This document shows positions 8,158-16,718 of a stretch of 19,203 bases of DNA, piece after piece; position 1 is the stretch's first letter; each line of letters begins with the position of its first letter. The stretch comes from Candidatus Bathyarchaeum sp. (GTDB lineage Archaea; Thermoproteota; Bathyarchaeia; Bathyarchaeales; Bathyarchaeaceae). The DNA is taken from assembly GCA_003096235.1 (NCBI GenBank), contig PIXT01000013.1, forward strand, positions 1 to 19,203, written 5' to 3'. The position numbers and the translations under genes are program-made. Below the pieces are notes generated by a model. It saw only the letters and a list, made by a program, of their open reading frames with translations. It searched no databases and had not been told where the DNA came from.

Positions 8158-8289
8158 CTTAACACCTAGCCACTAAAATACAAACAGAACTTCTTATTTA
8201 TTTCTACACCAAACACCATTTTTTCTAGTTTTACTTAACCAAAAAGCTTCTTCAACTGTTTGTTAGAGATTACAGCTTCTCTATTGGTG

Positions 8290-9621
8290 TTATTCTGTTT
8301 TCATCAGTTTTTTCATTAATTTCTGTTTGCTCTCTGATGAGATTGTTATCTTGTTATCTTTTTTGATGTAACTGTTCTTGTCAACCAAAATGATTTTCGC
8401 AGGTTCCAGATCATTCTGAAGATCAACATTTGGACCAACCATGCTCTGCGGACCTATCTTTACTCCCGGTTCTAGACAAGCGTTGATTCCTGTTTTGCAG
8501 CTATCCCCGATTATGGCGCCCAGCTTGTTTGTGCCCGAATCTACCCTGTTTTCTCCTATCTGAACTTTGATGTTGTTTTCGTCAAATCTGTAGTTTGCTG
8601 TTATCGTTCCCGCGCCAAACAGGCAATTATCTGAGATTATTGAATCGCCGATGTAGTTCATGTGGAACCAGCAGTCGTCTCCGATAAGAGAGTGCTTAAT
8701 CTCTGTTGCGAACCCCACAACACAACCTTTGCCCAATGAAGAGTAATTTCGAACCAAACTGTTGCCCCCCACAACACTATTCTCGCCTATGTAGCAAGGT
8801 CCCTTTATGTACGCACCATCAAACACTTTTGCCCCTTTTGCAATCCAGACGTTTCCTTCAACTGTTGCCCGATCAGCAATCTGAACGCCCTCCTCAATTG
8901 TTTGCTGCTTTATTTTATTGTCCATGAGATACTTGTTGATGGCAAACAGGTCCCACGGATACTTGTAGCCCGCAAAAAAGCCGCCATAGCTCACGGCTTT
9001 GACAACGTTGCGGTCTTTGATGAACTGCAGTATAGCATCCTCATACTGGTGATCTGAAACTGGAATCTTTTTGTAGTAATCAAAAATCTGCTTAGTTAAT
9101 ACGTAAACGCCAACAACAGCCAAGTTGCTGGGTTCCTTGCCCTTTGCAGGCTTTTCAACAAAATCTGTTACCTGCTCGTCCTCAACGCGGATTATCCCAA
9201 ACTTCCAAGTTTCCTTTACTGGCTTGGATGAAAGAACTATCTGCGCTTTTCCTTCCTTAAATTGCCTGTGCATCTGCTTTATCAGCGAAGCCTCGAACAT
9301 GTCGTCGGCGTTAACAACAAAAAAGTTGTCCTCTGCCAAATCTTCTGCTGTTTTTAGGGCATCCGCCATCCCTAAAGATTCTTTTTGCACTGTATATTTG
9401 ATGTTGACTCCAAGTTTGCTTCCGTCTTTGAGGTAATCTTTGATTTGTTCTCCCCTGTGACCAACCACAACAACGTAGTCTTTTAGTCCCGCTTCTTTGA
9501 GGGTGTCTATGACATGATGAATCAGCGGTTTTCCTAACAATTTAAACATGGGTTTAGGGCTGTTTGCCGCAAGAGGAAAAACCCTTTTTCCTTTTCCTCC
9601 GGCAAGGATAATTGTCTGCAA
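8290..9621 (-). CDS. Sugar-1-phosphate nucleotidyltransferase with left-handed beta-helix (GlmU-like or glucose-1-phosphate thymidylyltransferase)
   Basis: The N-terminal pyrophosphorylase domain (1 to about 230) has LAGGKGKR (6-13) and SPKPM (21-25), the NTP-binding signature, and VVNADDMFE (102-110) for metal binding. From about 240 to 420 a hexapeptide repeat region forms a left-handed beta-helix (IADRATVEGNVWIAKGAKVF and later GAIIGDSCKTGINACLEPG). This two-domain layout is that of archaeal bifunctional proteins such as ST0452 that make UDP-GlcNAc or dTDP/UDP-glucose and may acetylate glucosamine-1-phosphate. It starts at TTG 9621 immediately after the upstream mutase stop, with GGTGAT as Shine-Dalgarno inside the end of that gene, so the two are translationally close and form an operon. 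Nucleotide and sugar specificity cannot be decided by eye. Confidence 0.9.
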   Translation of the reverse strand: MQTIILAGGKGKRVFPLAANSPKPMFKLLGKPLIHHVIDTLKEAGLKDYVVVVGHRGEQIKDYLKDGSKLGVNIKYTVQKESLGMADALKTAEDLAEDNFFVVNADDMFEASLIKQMHRQFKEGKAQIVLSSKPVKETWKFGIIRVEDEQVTDFVEKPAKGKEPSNLAVVGVYVLTKQIFDYYKKIPVSDHQYEDAILQFIKDRNVVKAVSYGGFFAGYKYPWDLFAINKYLMDNKIKQQTIEEGVQIADRATVEGNVWIAKGAKVFDGAYIKGPCYIGENSVVGGNSLVRNYSSLGKGCVVGFATEIKHSLIGDDCWFHMNYIGDSIISDNCLFGAGTITANYRFDENNIKVQIGENRVDSGTNKLGAIIGDSCKTGINACLEPGVKIGPQSMVGPNVDLQNDLEPAKIILVDKNSYIKKDNKITISSESKQKLMKKLMKTE

Positions 9622-10992
9622 TTAATCACCTTTCATTGCTTTGTTTAGTTCTTTTACTGCAAAATCGTAAAGTTCTTTGAGTTTCTCTTCGGTTCTTGCT
9701 TCTGCAGAGATTCTTACAACAGGTTCAGTGTTTGATGCTCGCAAAATTACCCAGCCGTCTTTTTGTATTAATTTCACTCCATCAATATCTAAGGTTTCCA
9801 GTCCATGTTCCTTGAATTGGCTGCGAACCCTTTCTATAACAGAAAACTTTTGTTTGTCAGGGCACTCGAAGTTTTCCTCGTAGACTGATGGATACTGTGG
9901 CAGGGCAGCAACCATTTCTGAAAGCTTTTCATCTGTTTTTGAGAGAATTTCAGCCAATTTCATGCTTGCATACACGCCATCGTCCATTCCGTAGACATCA
10001 GCGAAATAGAAGTGGCTGCTTTTTTCTCCACCTAGTATTGCCTTCTCGCCAATCATTTTATCCATTATGAACGTGTGCCCAACCCGCTCAACAAGTGGGA
10101 CTCCGCCCAGCTTCTTCACATATTCTTCAACAGCCATAGAGCAGCTCAGCTCATACACGACCTTTCCTCTTGGATGTTTCTGGAGAAGGTCTTTAGCAAA
10201 AATAAGTAACGTCAGGTCTCCCGGAATCAGGTTACCTTTTTCGTCAATAAACACGGCTCTGTCGCCATCCCCGTCGTATCCTACTCCAAAATCTGCATTA
10301 CGCTTAACAACTTCCTTCATCAGTTCACCTAATGTTTCAGCCTTTGGCACTGGCAGATGCGCTGGAAATGTGCCGTCTGGCTCCTTGTTTAGCGTTAATA
10401 TGTTACATCCCATTTTTTCGAACAGAACAGGAGCTACCAGCCCACATGTGCCGTTTGCTGTGTCGGCTACAACATTGAGCTTTCTTTCAAGACGTATCTT
10501 GCTTTGAACAAAATCCTGATATTCCTTAATTACACCTTCATGGCTACACGCTTTTCCCTTAGCTGCACCAAGCTCTTTGGGGTCAACCTGTTTTGCGTAA
10601 TTCTTGATTGTTTCCATGTCCTTACCGTAGATACTCCCCTTTTGTCCCCTGAACGCTTTGAATCCATTCCATTCTGGTGGATTATGAGACGCAGTAACCA
10701 TAATTCCCGCGTCCTTCTTGAGAATGTTTGCAGCAAAATACAGTAGAGGCGTTGGAAGCACTCCAACATCAGTTACATTGCAGTTAGAAACAAGACCAGA
10801 AACTAGGGCATCTCGAAGTTGTTCTCCGCTGATTCTGACGTCTCTGCCTACTACGACACTTTTGCCGTTTAGAAACTTGGCGAAGGCTGCACCTATTTTG
10901 GTTGCAACTTCTTGGGTTAGGTCTTTGCCGAATACTCCTCGTATGTCATAGGCTCTGAAGATGTGGTCGAAGTCTGTTGTTGAAGTGGTCAA
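9622..10992 (-). CDS. Phosphohexomutase (phosphomannomutase/phosphoglucomutase/GlmM family)
   Basis: All four family motifs are present: the phosphoserine loop VTASHNPPEWNGFK with Ser102, the magnesium loop DGDGDR (Asp240, Asp242, Asp244), the sugar-binding loop GGEKSSH (321-327) and the phosphate-binding loop RASNTEPVVR (418-427). It would interconvert hexose-6-phosphate and hexose-1-phosphate; together with the downstream nucleotidyltransferase it would supply nucleotide sugars such as UDP-GlcNAc for N-glycans or surface polymers. The sugar-binding loop reads GEKSSH where many homologues have GE-x-SGH. Length of 456 residues is normal. The start is TTG 10992 with GAGAGGT about eight bases upstream. 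Confidence 0.93.
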   Translation of the reverse strand: MTTSTTDFDHIFRAYDIRGVFGKDLTQEVATKIGAAFAKFLNGKSVVVGRDVRISGEQLRDALVSGLVSNCNVTDVGVLPTPLLYFAANILKKDAGIMVTASHNPPEWNGFKAFRGQKGSIYGKDMETIKNYAKQVDPKELGAAKGKACSHEGVIKEYQDFVQSKIRLERKLNVVADTANGTCGLVAPVLFEKMGCNILTLNKEPDGTFPAHLPVPKAETLGELMKEVVKRNADFGVGYDGDGDRAVFIDEKGNLIPGDLTLLIFAKDLLQKHPRGKVVYELSCSMAVEEYVKKLGGVPLVERVGHTFIMDKMIGEKAILGGEKSSHFYFADVYGMDDGVYASMKLAEILSKTDEKLSEMVAALPQYPSVYEENFECPDKQKFSVIERVRSQFKEHGLETLDIDGVKLIQKDGWVILRASNTEPVVRISAEARTEEKLKELYDFAVKELNKAMKGD

Positions 10993-11075
10993 AATGTTTA
11001 CCTCTCAAACTATTTTTCGGTCAACTCACTTAAATTCTCATCGATACCAAAATCATGAAGAAAAGTACATTTTTG

Positions 11076-11798
11076 TTATTTTGTGGCTTCTTCTGTTTCG
11101 TCATACGTTTTGTGGATGACTTCTTTCACTTTTTTGGTGATTTTTGGTCCTAAACCATGAACATCCTTTTGCCACCTATCCACATTATTAAGGGCATTTA
11201 ATGGGCACTGATACGACTTCAAAAGAGATACAGCTTTTTCTCTTCCAATGTTTGGAAGACTCGCCATAACAAAGATTTGAGCTTCAGACAAGCTGTCATG
11301 CTTTTTCACTGGATGAACAACTGGTGAACGTTTCTCGACAATTTGTTCCTGTTTCGCGGCGGTGTACAAAAAATCTACTGTTTCTTTGTAGCTGTTTGTG
11401 TGCATCAAATTAATTCCTTGCTTAGCAAGGGCAAACATGGCGCCCCAGACCGAGGCTGGTTGAATCTTGCTGTACTTGAAGACTATTGGTAAATAGCCTT
11501 CAATTAGAATGAATGGTTTCTCGTAACATTCCTGTAGCGTGTATAGCTGATCGAAGAGGTACCTTCGTGTGAGCGTGTAAACAAAGTCTTTGACAGTTTT
11601 TCTTTCAAAGGCACAAACGTTTGAAATAACATAGTCGCCTTTCTCGAGGTATCGTATGCTGATGTCGGCGCCCCGCTCTTTTAGTCCTTTGACTATTTTT
11701 GGCGCAGTTTTTGCCTCGCGGCTATCCACTATGATTGTTGGTTGGTCTCCCTTTTTCTTCTCGTTAAGAAAGGGAATAAGTGATTCAGCTCCAGACAT
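11076..11798 (-). CDS. XPF/ERCC4-type structure-specific nuclease, short archaeal form
   Basis: The nuclease signature is complete: IIVDSRE with Asp25, GDYVI with Asp55 and the catalytic FERKTVKDF (Glu65, Arg66, Lys67, Asp71). Residues about 170-235 form a tandem helix-hairpin-helix domain (LPNIGREKAVSLLKSY and VHGLGPKITKKVKEVI). No helicase domain is present, so this resembles the crenarchaeal short XPF, which acts as a dimer with PCNA on flaps and branched DNA, rather than euryarchaeal Hef. I place the start at ATG 11798: GGAG lies eight bases upstream and a TATA-like TATTTATTACC lies 25-35 bases before. A longer frame to 11858 would overlap that promoter. It is divergent from the DUF998 gene. 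Confidence 0.92.
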   Translation of the reverse strand: MSGAESLIPFLNEKKKGDQPTIIVDSREAKTAPKIVKGLKERGADISIRYLEKGDYVISNVCAFERKTVKDFVYTLTRRYLFDQLYTLQECYEKPFILIEGYLPIVFKYSKIQPASVWGAMFALAKQGINLMHTNSYKETVDFLYTAAKQEQIVEKRSPVVHPVKKHDSLSEAQIFVMASLPNIGREKAVSLLKSYQCPLNALNNVDRWQKDVHGLGPKITKKVKEVIHKTYDETEEATK

Positions 11799-11861
11799 GC
11801 CTGTTCTCCATCCATCCTTTATTAAAGGAAAGGTAATAAATAATAGGGGTTCATCCACGAA

Positions 11862-12413
11862 TTGAGCGAACGTTACTATTCCTTATCTGGCATCCTTGGA
11901 CCATTAATTGCACTAGTTTGCATTGCAGCTGCTATAATCTTGTCGCCGTGGTTTAGTTGGGGAAACAATGCTCTAAGCGATCTTGGGCACTCTGTTAACA
12001 GTGATGTTGCGCCGTTGTTCAATTTCGGCTTGCTTTTATGTGGATTCCTTGTGATTTTTTATTCATTAACAAGCTTCAAGAGCCACGCCAAATACACAAG
12101 CTACTTTTTAGTAACCGTCGGGCTGACGCTTCAACTGGTTGGAACATTCGATGAGGTTTACGGTTCTTTGCATTTTCTGGTTTCAGTGCTGTTCTTTGTG
12201 TCTTTATGTTTTGTTTCTGTAAGTTACATCATAGAAAAAAGGTCTGTTCTAGCAGTTGCGGCGTTAATTATTGGTCTTGCATCATGGATACTGTATGGGC
12301 TAGACGTGTACCAAACTGGGATTGCGGTGCCTGAGGCTATATCGTCAATTCCGGTTGTTGTGTGGGTTGTCTTGTCTGCGGTGAGGCTGTTTCTTGGAGA
12401 ATCAAAAAGCTAG
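11862..12413 (+). CDS. DUF998-family membrane protein
   Basis: The 183-residue protein has about six hydrophobic segments and opens with the family pattern YYSLSGILGPLIALVCIAAAI, followed by SPWFSWGNNALSDLGHS and a FNFGLLLCGFL segment. These features match DUF998 (a family of unknown function distributed in archaea and bacteria). The start is TTG 11862; the TATA-like AATAAATAATAG centred near 11836 lies about 26 bases upstream and no Shine-Dalgarno is visible, so the message is probably leaderless. The same AT-rich element appears to serve the divergent XPF-type gene. Function unknown. Confidence 0.85.
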   Translation: MSERYYSLSGILGPLIALVCIAAAIILSPWFSWGNNALSDLGHSVNSDVAPLFNFGLLLCGFLVIFYSLTSFKSHAKYTSYFLVTVGLTLQLVGTFDEVYGSLHFLVSVLFFVSLCFVSVSYIIEKRSVLAVAALIIGLASWILYGLDVYQTGIAVPEAISSIPVVVWVVLSAVRLFLGESKS

Positions 12414-12518
12414 TTTGTGCTGTTGCGTGTATGTATCGAAATTTGACATATTCTGAAAACTGTAATAATCCAAATTGGGAATAGGCCAATAAGAAGATAG
12501 ATAGTTGTCTTGTTGGTT

Positions 12519-12905
12519 TTATGTCACTTTTTCTGGTTGATTTGGGGTGCAGTTGTATGTGTTGATTGGTATTCTGTTTAGTCCTATGCTTGTGAGTCTA
12601 CGACAGATGTGGTTTAGGGATTCTTCTGTGCCGTTTAATAGGTTGGACCCTTCTGGAGTTAGGGAATAAACTTTTTTTGGGCGGTCGTTGTTTAGGTCCC
12701 ATTTGCTTTTGATGTAGCCTTTTTCTTCTAGTACGCCAAGCAGTGGGTATATTGTGCTTGGACCGAAGTATACGCCAAAGTTTTTGCGTATGCTTGTGAT
12801 GATGCTGTATCCGTGCATGGGTTTTACGTTCAGGAATTGTAGGATTACTAGGTCTAGTAGGCCTCTCATGAGCTTTATTTGTACTTCTCTGAGTTTTTCT
12901 CTCAT
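12519..12905 (-). CDS. PadR-family transcriptional regulator
   Basis: The 128-residue protein has the PadR winged helix: a leading LLDLVILQFLNVKPMHGYSIITSIRKNFGVYFGPSTIYPLLGVLEEKGYIKS and wing RPKKVYSLTPEGSNLL. A shorter C-terminal tail replaces the long dimerisation helix of larger PadR proteins. Start ATG 12905 has GAGG eight bases upstream. It is transcribed away from a second PadR gene at 13141, with a perfect 8-bp inverted repeat at 12959-12982 between them. The ligand is unknown. PadR proteins usually repress their own gene and a neighbouring transporter or enzyme gene. Confidence 0.92.
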   Translation of the reverse strand: MREKLREVQIKLMRGLLDLVILQFLNVKPMHGYSIITSIRKNFGVYFGPSTIYPLLGVLEEKGYIKSKWDLNNDRPKKVYSLTPEGSNLLNGTEESLNHICRRLTSIGLNRIPINTYNCTPNQPEKVT

Positions 12906-12958
12906 TTTGTTTTCCTCTTGTGTTTGTGTTTTACAGTTCTCCTGTTTTACACGTATAC

Positions 12959-12982
12959 AATATGTCCATTTCCTGACATATT
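12959..12982. promoter_or_regulatory. Candidate PadR operator, inverted repeat
   Basis: AATATGTC (12959-12966) and GACATATT (12975-12982) are perfect inverted copies separated by eight bases. PadR proteins of bacteria are known to bind ATGT/ACAT half-sites with similar spacing (here ATGT-N10-ACAT). The site is 54 bases before the minus-strand PadR start, so autoregulation is the simplest reading; it could also act on the divergent PadR-polyprenyl synthase operon. Confidence 0.65.
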
Positions 12983-13140
12983 ACAGTATTCCTATAACAT
13001 AAAAACCCGATATAAACATTCGTGCGACCAAAAACCATAAAAAAGCATATCCAAGCATACAAAAAACACCGAAAACTCGACAATTGAAATAAACAACAAC
13101 ATCATAACTATGACTTAGGGCAACAGGAACAGGATAAAAG

Positions 13141-13473
13141 TTGACTGAAGACCCGAAAAAACAAATTGTTCAACGCATAACCAGAAACTTCCTTGATATC
13201 CTAGTTTTGAGACTAATTCAAGCAGAGCCAATGTGGGGCTACAGAATCATCAAGAAAACCCAAAAACTCTTCGGAATAAAACTTAGACACGGCGCCCTGT
13301 ACCCATTACTCAACACGCTAGAAAGCGAAGGATACGCCAGAAGCGAACAAATAACCAAAGCAGGACGCGTACGAAAAGTCTACAGCATCACCACGAAAGG
13401 AAAACAGCTAGTTGACGCATACTACAGTTTCCTAAAAGAACAACTAGGAAAAATGGACATAACAGAGGAATAA
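13141..13473 (+). CDS. PadR-family transcriptional regulator, cotranscribed with polyprenyl synthase
   Basis: This 110-residue PadR protein contains NFLDILVLRLIQAEPMWGYRIIKKTQKLFGIKLRHGALYPLLNTLESEGYARSE and the wing VRKVYSITTKGKQLVDAYYSFL. The start is TTG 13141 after AGGATAAAAG. Its stop lies two bases before the ATG of the polyprenyl synthase, whose Shine-Dalgarno (GAGG) is inside the last codons, so the pair is a tight operon. It is about 30 percent identical by eye to the divergent PadR at 12519-12905. A regulator sharing a transcript with an isoprenoid enzyme suggests that it senses a lipid-related signal or simply autoregulates; this is inference. Confidence 0.9.
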   Translation: MTEDPKKQIVQRITRNFLDILVLRLIQAEPMWGYRIIKKTQKLFGIKLRHGALYPLLNTLESEGYARSEQITKAGRVRKVYSITTKGKQLVDAYYSFLKEQLGKMDITEE

Positions 13474-13475
13474 TC

Positions 13476-14495
13476 ATGAATGAACATGCCCGCCAAGAAG
13501 ATGTCAGCGAACAATTACTAAAGCTATTTCATGAACGAGGAAAAGATGCTCTGGAGCTGGCAAGAAAAACTGTTTTAGCTGAAGAGATTGAATCCAAAAC
13601 TGTCCATGAAGCGTTAGCATATTTCATGAATGATTACTGGCATGATGTAACCCGACCTGCTTTGCTTTCTTTGGTCTGTGAAGCCGTAGGAGGCGACCCT
13701 GACCTAACCACGCCCATTGGAATTTCGATGAGTTTGATAAGTGGCGGTATAGACATCCATGATGACATTGTTGATCAATCAAAAAACAAAGAGTCTAGAC
13801 CCACAGTTTATGGAAAATTCGGCAAAAACATAGCTCTACTCGTTGGAGACGCTCTCATGTTCAAAGGCTTTAACATGTTATATCAGGCAGCCGAAAAAGG
13901 AATCTCCTCTGAACAGATCGCGGCAATAAGTGACATAATTAAAAAAACATTTTTTGAGCTCGGAGATGCAGAAGCACTTGAACTGCAGTTTCGAGGAAAA
14001 GTGGATGTCACTCCCGAAGATTACCTGCATGTGATAAGAAAAAAAGCAGCAGACGTTGAAGCACATACCCGAATCAGCACCATAGTTGGCGGAGGTTCAA
14101 AGGAACAAATTGAAGCATTTGGCGAGTATGGCAGACTTTTGGGCATGCTCGTGATACTGCGAGACGAAATGATAGACATGCTCGACCCAAAAGAGACAAT
14201 ACACCGAATAAAAAAAGAGCACCTGTCCATGGCAATAGTTTACGCTCTGCAGAACCCTGAATTGAAATCTTCGCTCTCTGACTTGATTAAGAAAACAACA
14301 ACAATAAAGAGTGCTGAAAAACTTTCAATGCTTGTGGATGAGGCAGGTGGTTTTAGTAAATTACATGCCTGTATGCAAGAATTAGCTACAATTGCCTATG
14401 ATAAAATAGAAAAAGCCAAGTTTAACAAAAGTCACTTAGCTTTAATGATTGATGGGATGCTCCTCCCAAATTGGAGAAGCTATTTAGCGCCATAA
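13476..14495 (+). CDS. Divergent polyprenyl diphosphate synthase family protein
   Basis: The 339-residue, mostly helical protein carries the first aspartate-rich motif IHDDIVDQ (Asp96, Asp97, Asp100), RPTVYGKFGKNIALLVGDALM, and a second motif RDEMIDMLD (230-234) in which the usual second Asp is Glu. The middle motif normally GQ-x-x-D-L reads ELQFRGKVDVTPEDY and the K-T pair reads KK. The fold is clearly class I trans-prenyltransferase, which builds GGPP or longer chains for archaeal lipids or quinones, but altered second-motif residues make activity and chain length uncertain. It is the second gene of the PadR operon and starts at ATG 13476. Confidence 0.85.
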   Translation: MNEHARQEDVSEQLLKLFHERGKDALELARKTVLAEEIESKTVHEALAYFMNDYWHDVTRPALLSLVCEAVGGDPDLTTPIGISMSLISGGIDIHDDIVDQSKNKESRPTVYGKFGKNIALLVGDALMFKGFNMLYQAAEKGISSEQIAAISDIIKKTFFELGDAEALELQFRGKVDVTPEDYLHVIRKKAADVEAHTRISTIVGGGSKEQIEAFGEYGRLLGMLVILRDEMIDMLDPKETIHRIKKEHLSMAIVYALQNPELKSSLSDLIKKTTTIKSAEKLSMLVDEAGGFSKLHACMQELATIAYDKIEKAKFNKSHLALMIDGMLLPNWRSYLAP

Positions 14496-14543
14496 TACTC
14501 GAACAGGTAGTTTCTTCTGCATTTTTATCACGTGTATATGTGT

Positions 14544-14564
14544 TGTACAAATATACCTATATAA
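14544..14564 (+). promoter_or_regulatory. Palindrome and TATA element upstream of the MFS gene
   Basis: TTGTACAA (14544-14551) is an 8-bp palindrome directly before a strong TATATAA (14558-14564). If this TATA is used, the MFS message would have a leader of about 90 nt. A weaker CATATAG/ATTTAAC region at 14645-14660 could instead give a leaderless message. The rest of 14496-14679 holds no ORF I can support. Confidence 0.4.
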
Positions 14565-14679
14565 GATTTGTTCTACGCATATACAGTATATCAAAATGTT
14601 GATTTCGAATCCTGTTTTGTGGTTCTAAATTCTTAAGTGACCGACATATAGTAATTTAACTGTAGGCAGCGTATAACGA

Positions 14680-15930
14680 ATGCTTCGAAGATTCCTAGGT
14701 GAAAATAGCATCAATACGAGAGGCTTTCTTTTACTAACAATCCTGTTCATCAGCTTTTTTGGTTGGTACTACATGACGCAACCCCTCATCGAGGGCATTC
14801 TGACAGGCATAAACCCAACTTACTCAGAAAACCTTCTAATCTGGGCTACTTTTTATTTGTCAATAATAGGCGCTAGCATACTTGGAACATTTGTGTCAAA
14901 AAAAGTTAGTAGACTCAAATTTCTCTACACATGGATTATTTTAGGGACTATTATATCGCTATTACCTGCTCTACTCGCTAACAGCAATATTGAACAAATT
15001 TGGGCTGTTTCACTATTGCTAGGAGCTTCTTTTGGTATAGGTATACCTTCGTTTTTAGCGTATTTCGCAGAATGCACAGTTGTTGAAAATCGAGGTCGTA
15101 TAGGAGGCGTAACCTTTTTGATTGCAAATATTAGTGGACCTCTTCTTGTAATTCTACTTGGCAACTTTGATTTGGTAACGTTTTCGGTACTTTTTGTGCT
15201 CTTGAGGGCAATAGGGTTACTGATATTCTTTTTAAATCCCGAAAAACAGTGTCCATCACCAGTAACCAAAAACGTTTCGTTTATGTCGGTTCTACGTGAT
15301 AGAACATTTCTAATTTATTTTGTCGCATGGTCAATGTTTCCTCTTATCGATGGTTTTGAGAAGGCACTCGTAGTGCCTTATCTAACTGGTTTTTCGACTA
15401 ATTTATTCAATGCTATGGGCGTTGTAGAACCATTAGTTGCAAGTTTTTCCATACTGATTGCAGGTTTACTATGTGATTGGATCGGCAGAAAAAAAATCGC
15501 GATTTCTGGGTTCGTTGCTATAGGCGCAGGTTATGGAATAATTGGACTTTTTTCAACGTATGAGTTTTCTTGGTACTTATATTTCATTGCCGATGGTATC
15601 GCATGGGGCATATTCTTGCTAATGTTTGTTTTAATCCTGTGGGGCGACATAGCTAACTTAAACAATAGCGAAAAATATTACACGATAGGAAGCATACCGT
15701 ACATCTTGAGCAGCATCATACCAATAATTTTTACACAAACAATAGTCGAGGGAGTCGACGTGACTTCTGCCTTTTCTTTGGCTGCCCTTTTCTTGTTTGC
15801 AGCTATGATGCCTTTGGCGTTTGCTCCTGAAACTTTGCCTGAAAAGAAGATGGAACTTAGGCGACTTAGAAGCTTTGCTGAAGATGCAAAGAAGATTAAA
15901 GAAAAATACGAAAGAAAAATGGAAAAATAA
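14680..15930 (+). CDS. Major facilitator superfamily transporter
   Basis: The 416-residue protein has about twelve hydrophobic segments in two halves. In the second half GLLCDWIGRKK (262-272) is the MFS motif A loop (G-x-L-x-D-x-x-G-R-K), and the first half has ENRGRIGGVTFL (136-147) after segment 4, a common MFS position. The tail is charged and cytoplasmic (LPEKKMELRRLRSFAEDAKKIKEKYERKMEK). The substrate is unknown. The gene is convergent with the ParA-like gene, leaving only five bases between stops, and follows the polyprenyl synthase by 184 bases on the same strand with its own promoter elements. Confidence 0.9.
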   Translation: MLRRFLGENSINTRGFLLLTILFISFFGWYYMTQPLIEGILTGINPTYSENLLIWATFYLSIIGASILGTFVSKKVSRLKFLYTWIILGTIISLLPALLANSNIEQIWAVSLLLGASFGIGIPSFLAYFAECTVVENRGRIGGVTFLIANISGPLLVILLGNFDLVTFSVLFVLLRAIGLLIFFLNPEKQCPSPVTKNVSFMSVLRDRTFLIYFVAWSMFPLIDGFEKALVVPYLTGFSTNLFNAMGVVEPLVASFSILIAGLLCDWIGRKKIAISGFVAIGAGYGIIGLFSTYEFSWYLYFIADGIAWGIFLLMFVLILWGDIANLNNSEKYYTIGSIPYILSSIIPIIFTQTIVEGVDVTSAFSLAALFLFAAMMPLAFAPETLPEKKMELRRLRSFAEDAKKIKEKYERKMEK

Positions 15931-15935
15931 AAAAT

Positions 15936-16712
15936 TTAGAATTTTTCGACTTTTGCGGCTAAGTTCTCTAGTGTCTCCGTGAATGGGTGCTCTGGTCTTT
16001 CTTCTGAGAATATGAAGTTTCCTGCTGCGCGAAGCACTTCACAGAAACATGGAATTGTAGCTAAGATTGGAAGGTTGTGAATTTCTTTGAGGCGTTTGTT
16101 GAATTTCTTTTCTTCCTCTTTGGATGAGAGATAGTCTGCAATTACCTTGTTGACTAGGATTCCTGTCTTCTTTTCGAAGAGATCATAAAGTTCGCTGGTC
16201 ATCCGCTGGCTACCGTTAATGTCGGAGGCATCAAGGCTTGTAACTACTAAGACAACATCTGCTGCGACTATGGCGTTTATTGATGAGTACTGGAGCCCAG
16301 GACTTGTATCGAAAACAATGTAATCAAAATCGCCTTCATTAAGAAGAGCGGACCTAAGTGCCAGCAACCTGCCTAGTGCTTTCATTTCCCACTTTCGGTC
16401 TTTTGCTGTCATGTCCCTGATTGCTTCTGTTGTTGGATTTGCAAGTGCAACCATCAGTTTGCCGTCGTTACCGTGGTCTTTGGTTGCATCAACTAGAACT
16501 TTGTCGATTTCGCAGACGCCATTAAGGTAATCGTTTAGCCAGTAGTCTAGATTCTGTTTTTTGAATATGGCGTGAAGGCTTGGTGCACGAAAATCCAAGT
16601 CCATTAAACATACTTTTTTGCCTTTTCTGGCGTATGTTGCTGCCAAGTTAACTGAAAGTGATGTTTTTCCGGTTCCACCCTTATACGAGTGATCTGCTAT
16701 AATTTTTCCCAT
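15936..16712 (-). CDS. ParA/MinD-family ATPase
   Basis: The deviant Walker A motif KGGTGKTS (11-18) with the signature lysine, the DLDFRAPS switch region (Asp38, Asp40) and IVFDTSPG (Asp135) identify a ParA/MinD ATPase. In place of the usual membrane-targeting amphipathic tail of MinD, the C terminus (LENLAAKVEKF) is short. A deep insertion at about 60-110 (DYLNGVCEIDKVLVDATKD) is as in archaeal MinD/Soj relatives. The gene follows the coiled-coil winged-helix gene by six bases, so the two are one operon. A DNA-segregation or positioning role with the partner as DNA-binding factor is inference; the absence of a plasmid origin nearby argues for a chromosomal function. Confidence 0.93.
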   Translation of the reverse strand: MGKIIADHSYKGGTGKTSLSVNLAATYARKGKKVCLMDLDFRAPSLHAIFKKQNLDYWLNDYLNGVCEIDKVLVDATKDHGNDGKLMVALANPTTEAIRDMTAKDRKWEMKALGRLLALRSALLNEGDFDYIVFDTSPGLQYSSINAIVAADVVLVVTSLDASDINGSQRMTSELYDLFEKKTGILVNKVIADYLSSKEEEKKFNKRLKEIHNLPILATIPCFCEVLRAAGNFIFSEERPEHPFTETLENLAAKVEKF

Positions 16713-16718
16713 TTGTTT

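Noticed and set aside
10067..10507. 146-codon ORF opposite the phosphohexomutase
   Set aside because: Ser/Pro-rich shadow of a real gene with no signals of its own.
12905..13141. Possible defence or mobile element between the PadR genes
   Set aside because: No ORF, terminal repeats or integrase remains; only regulatory sequence is visible.
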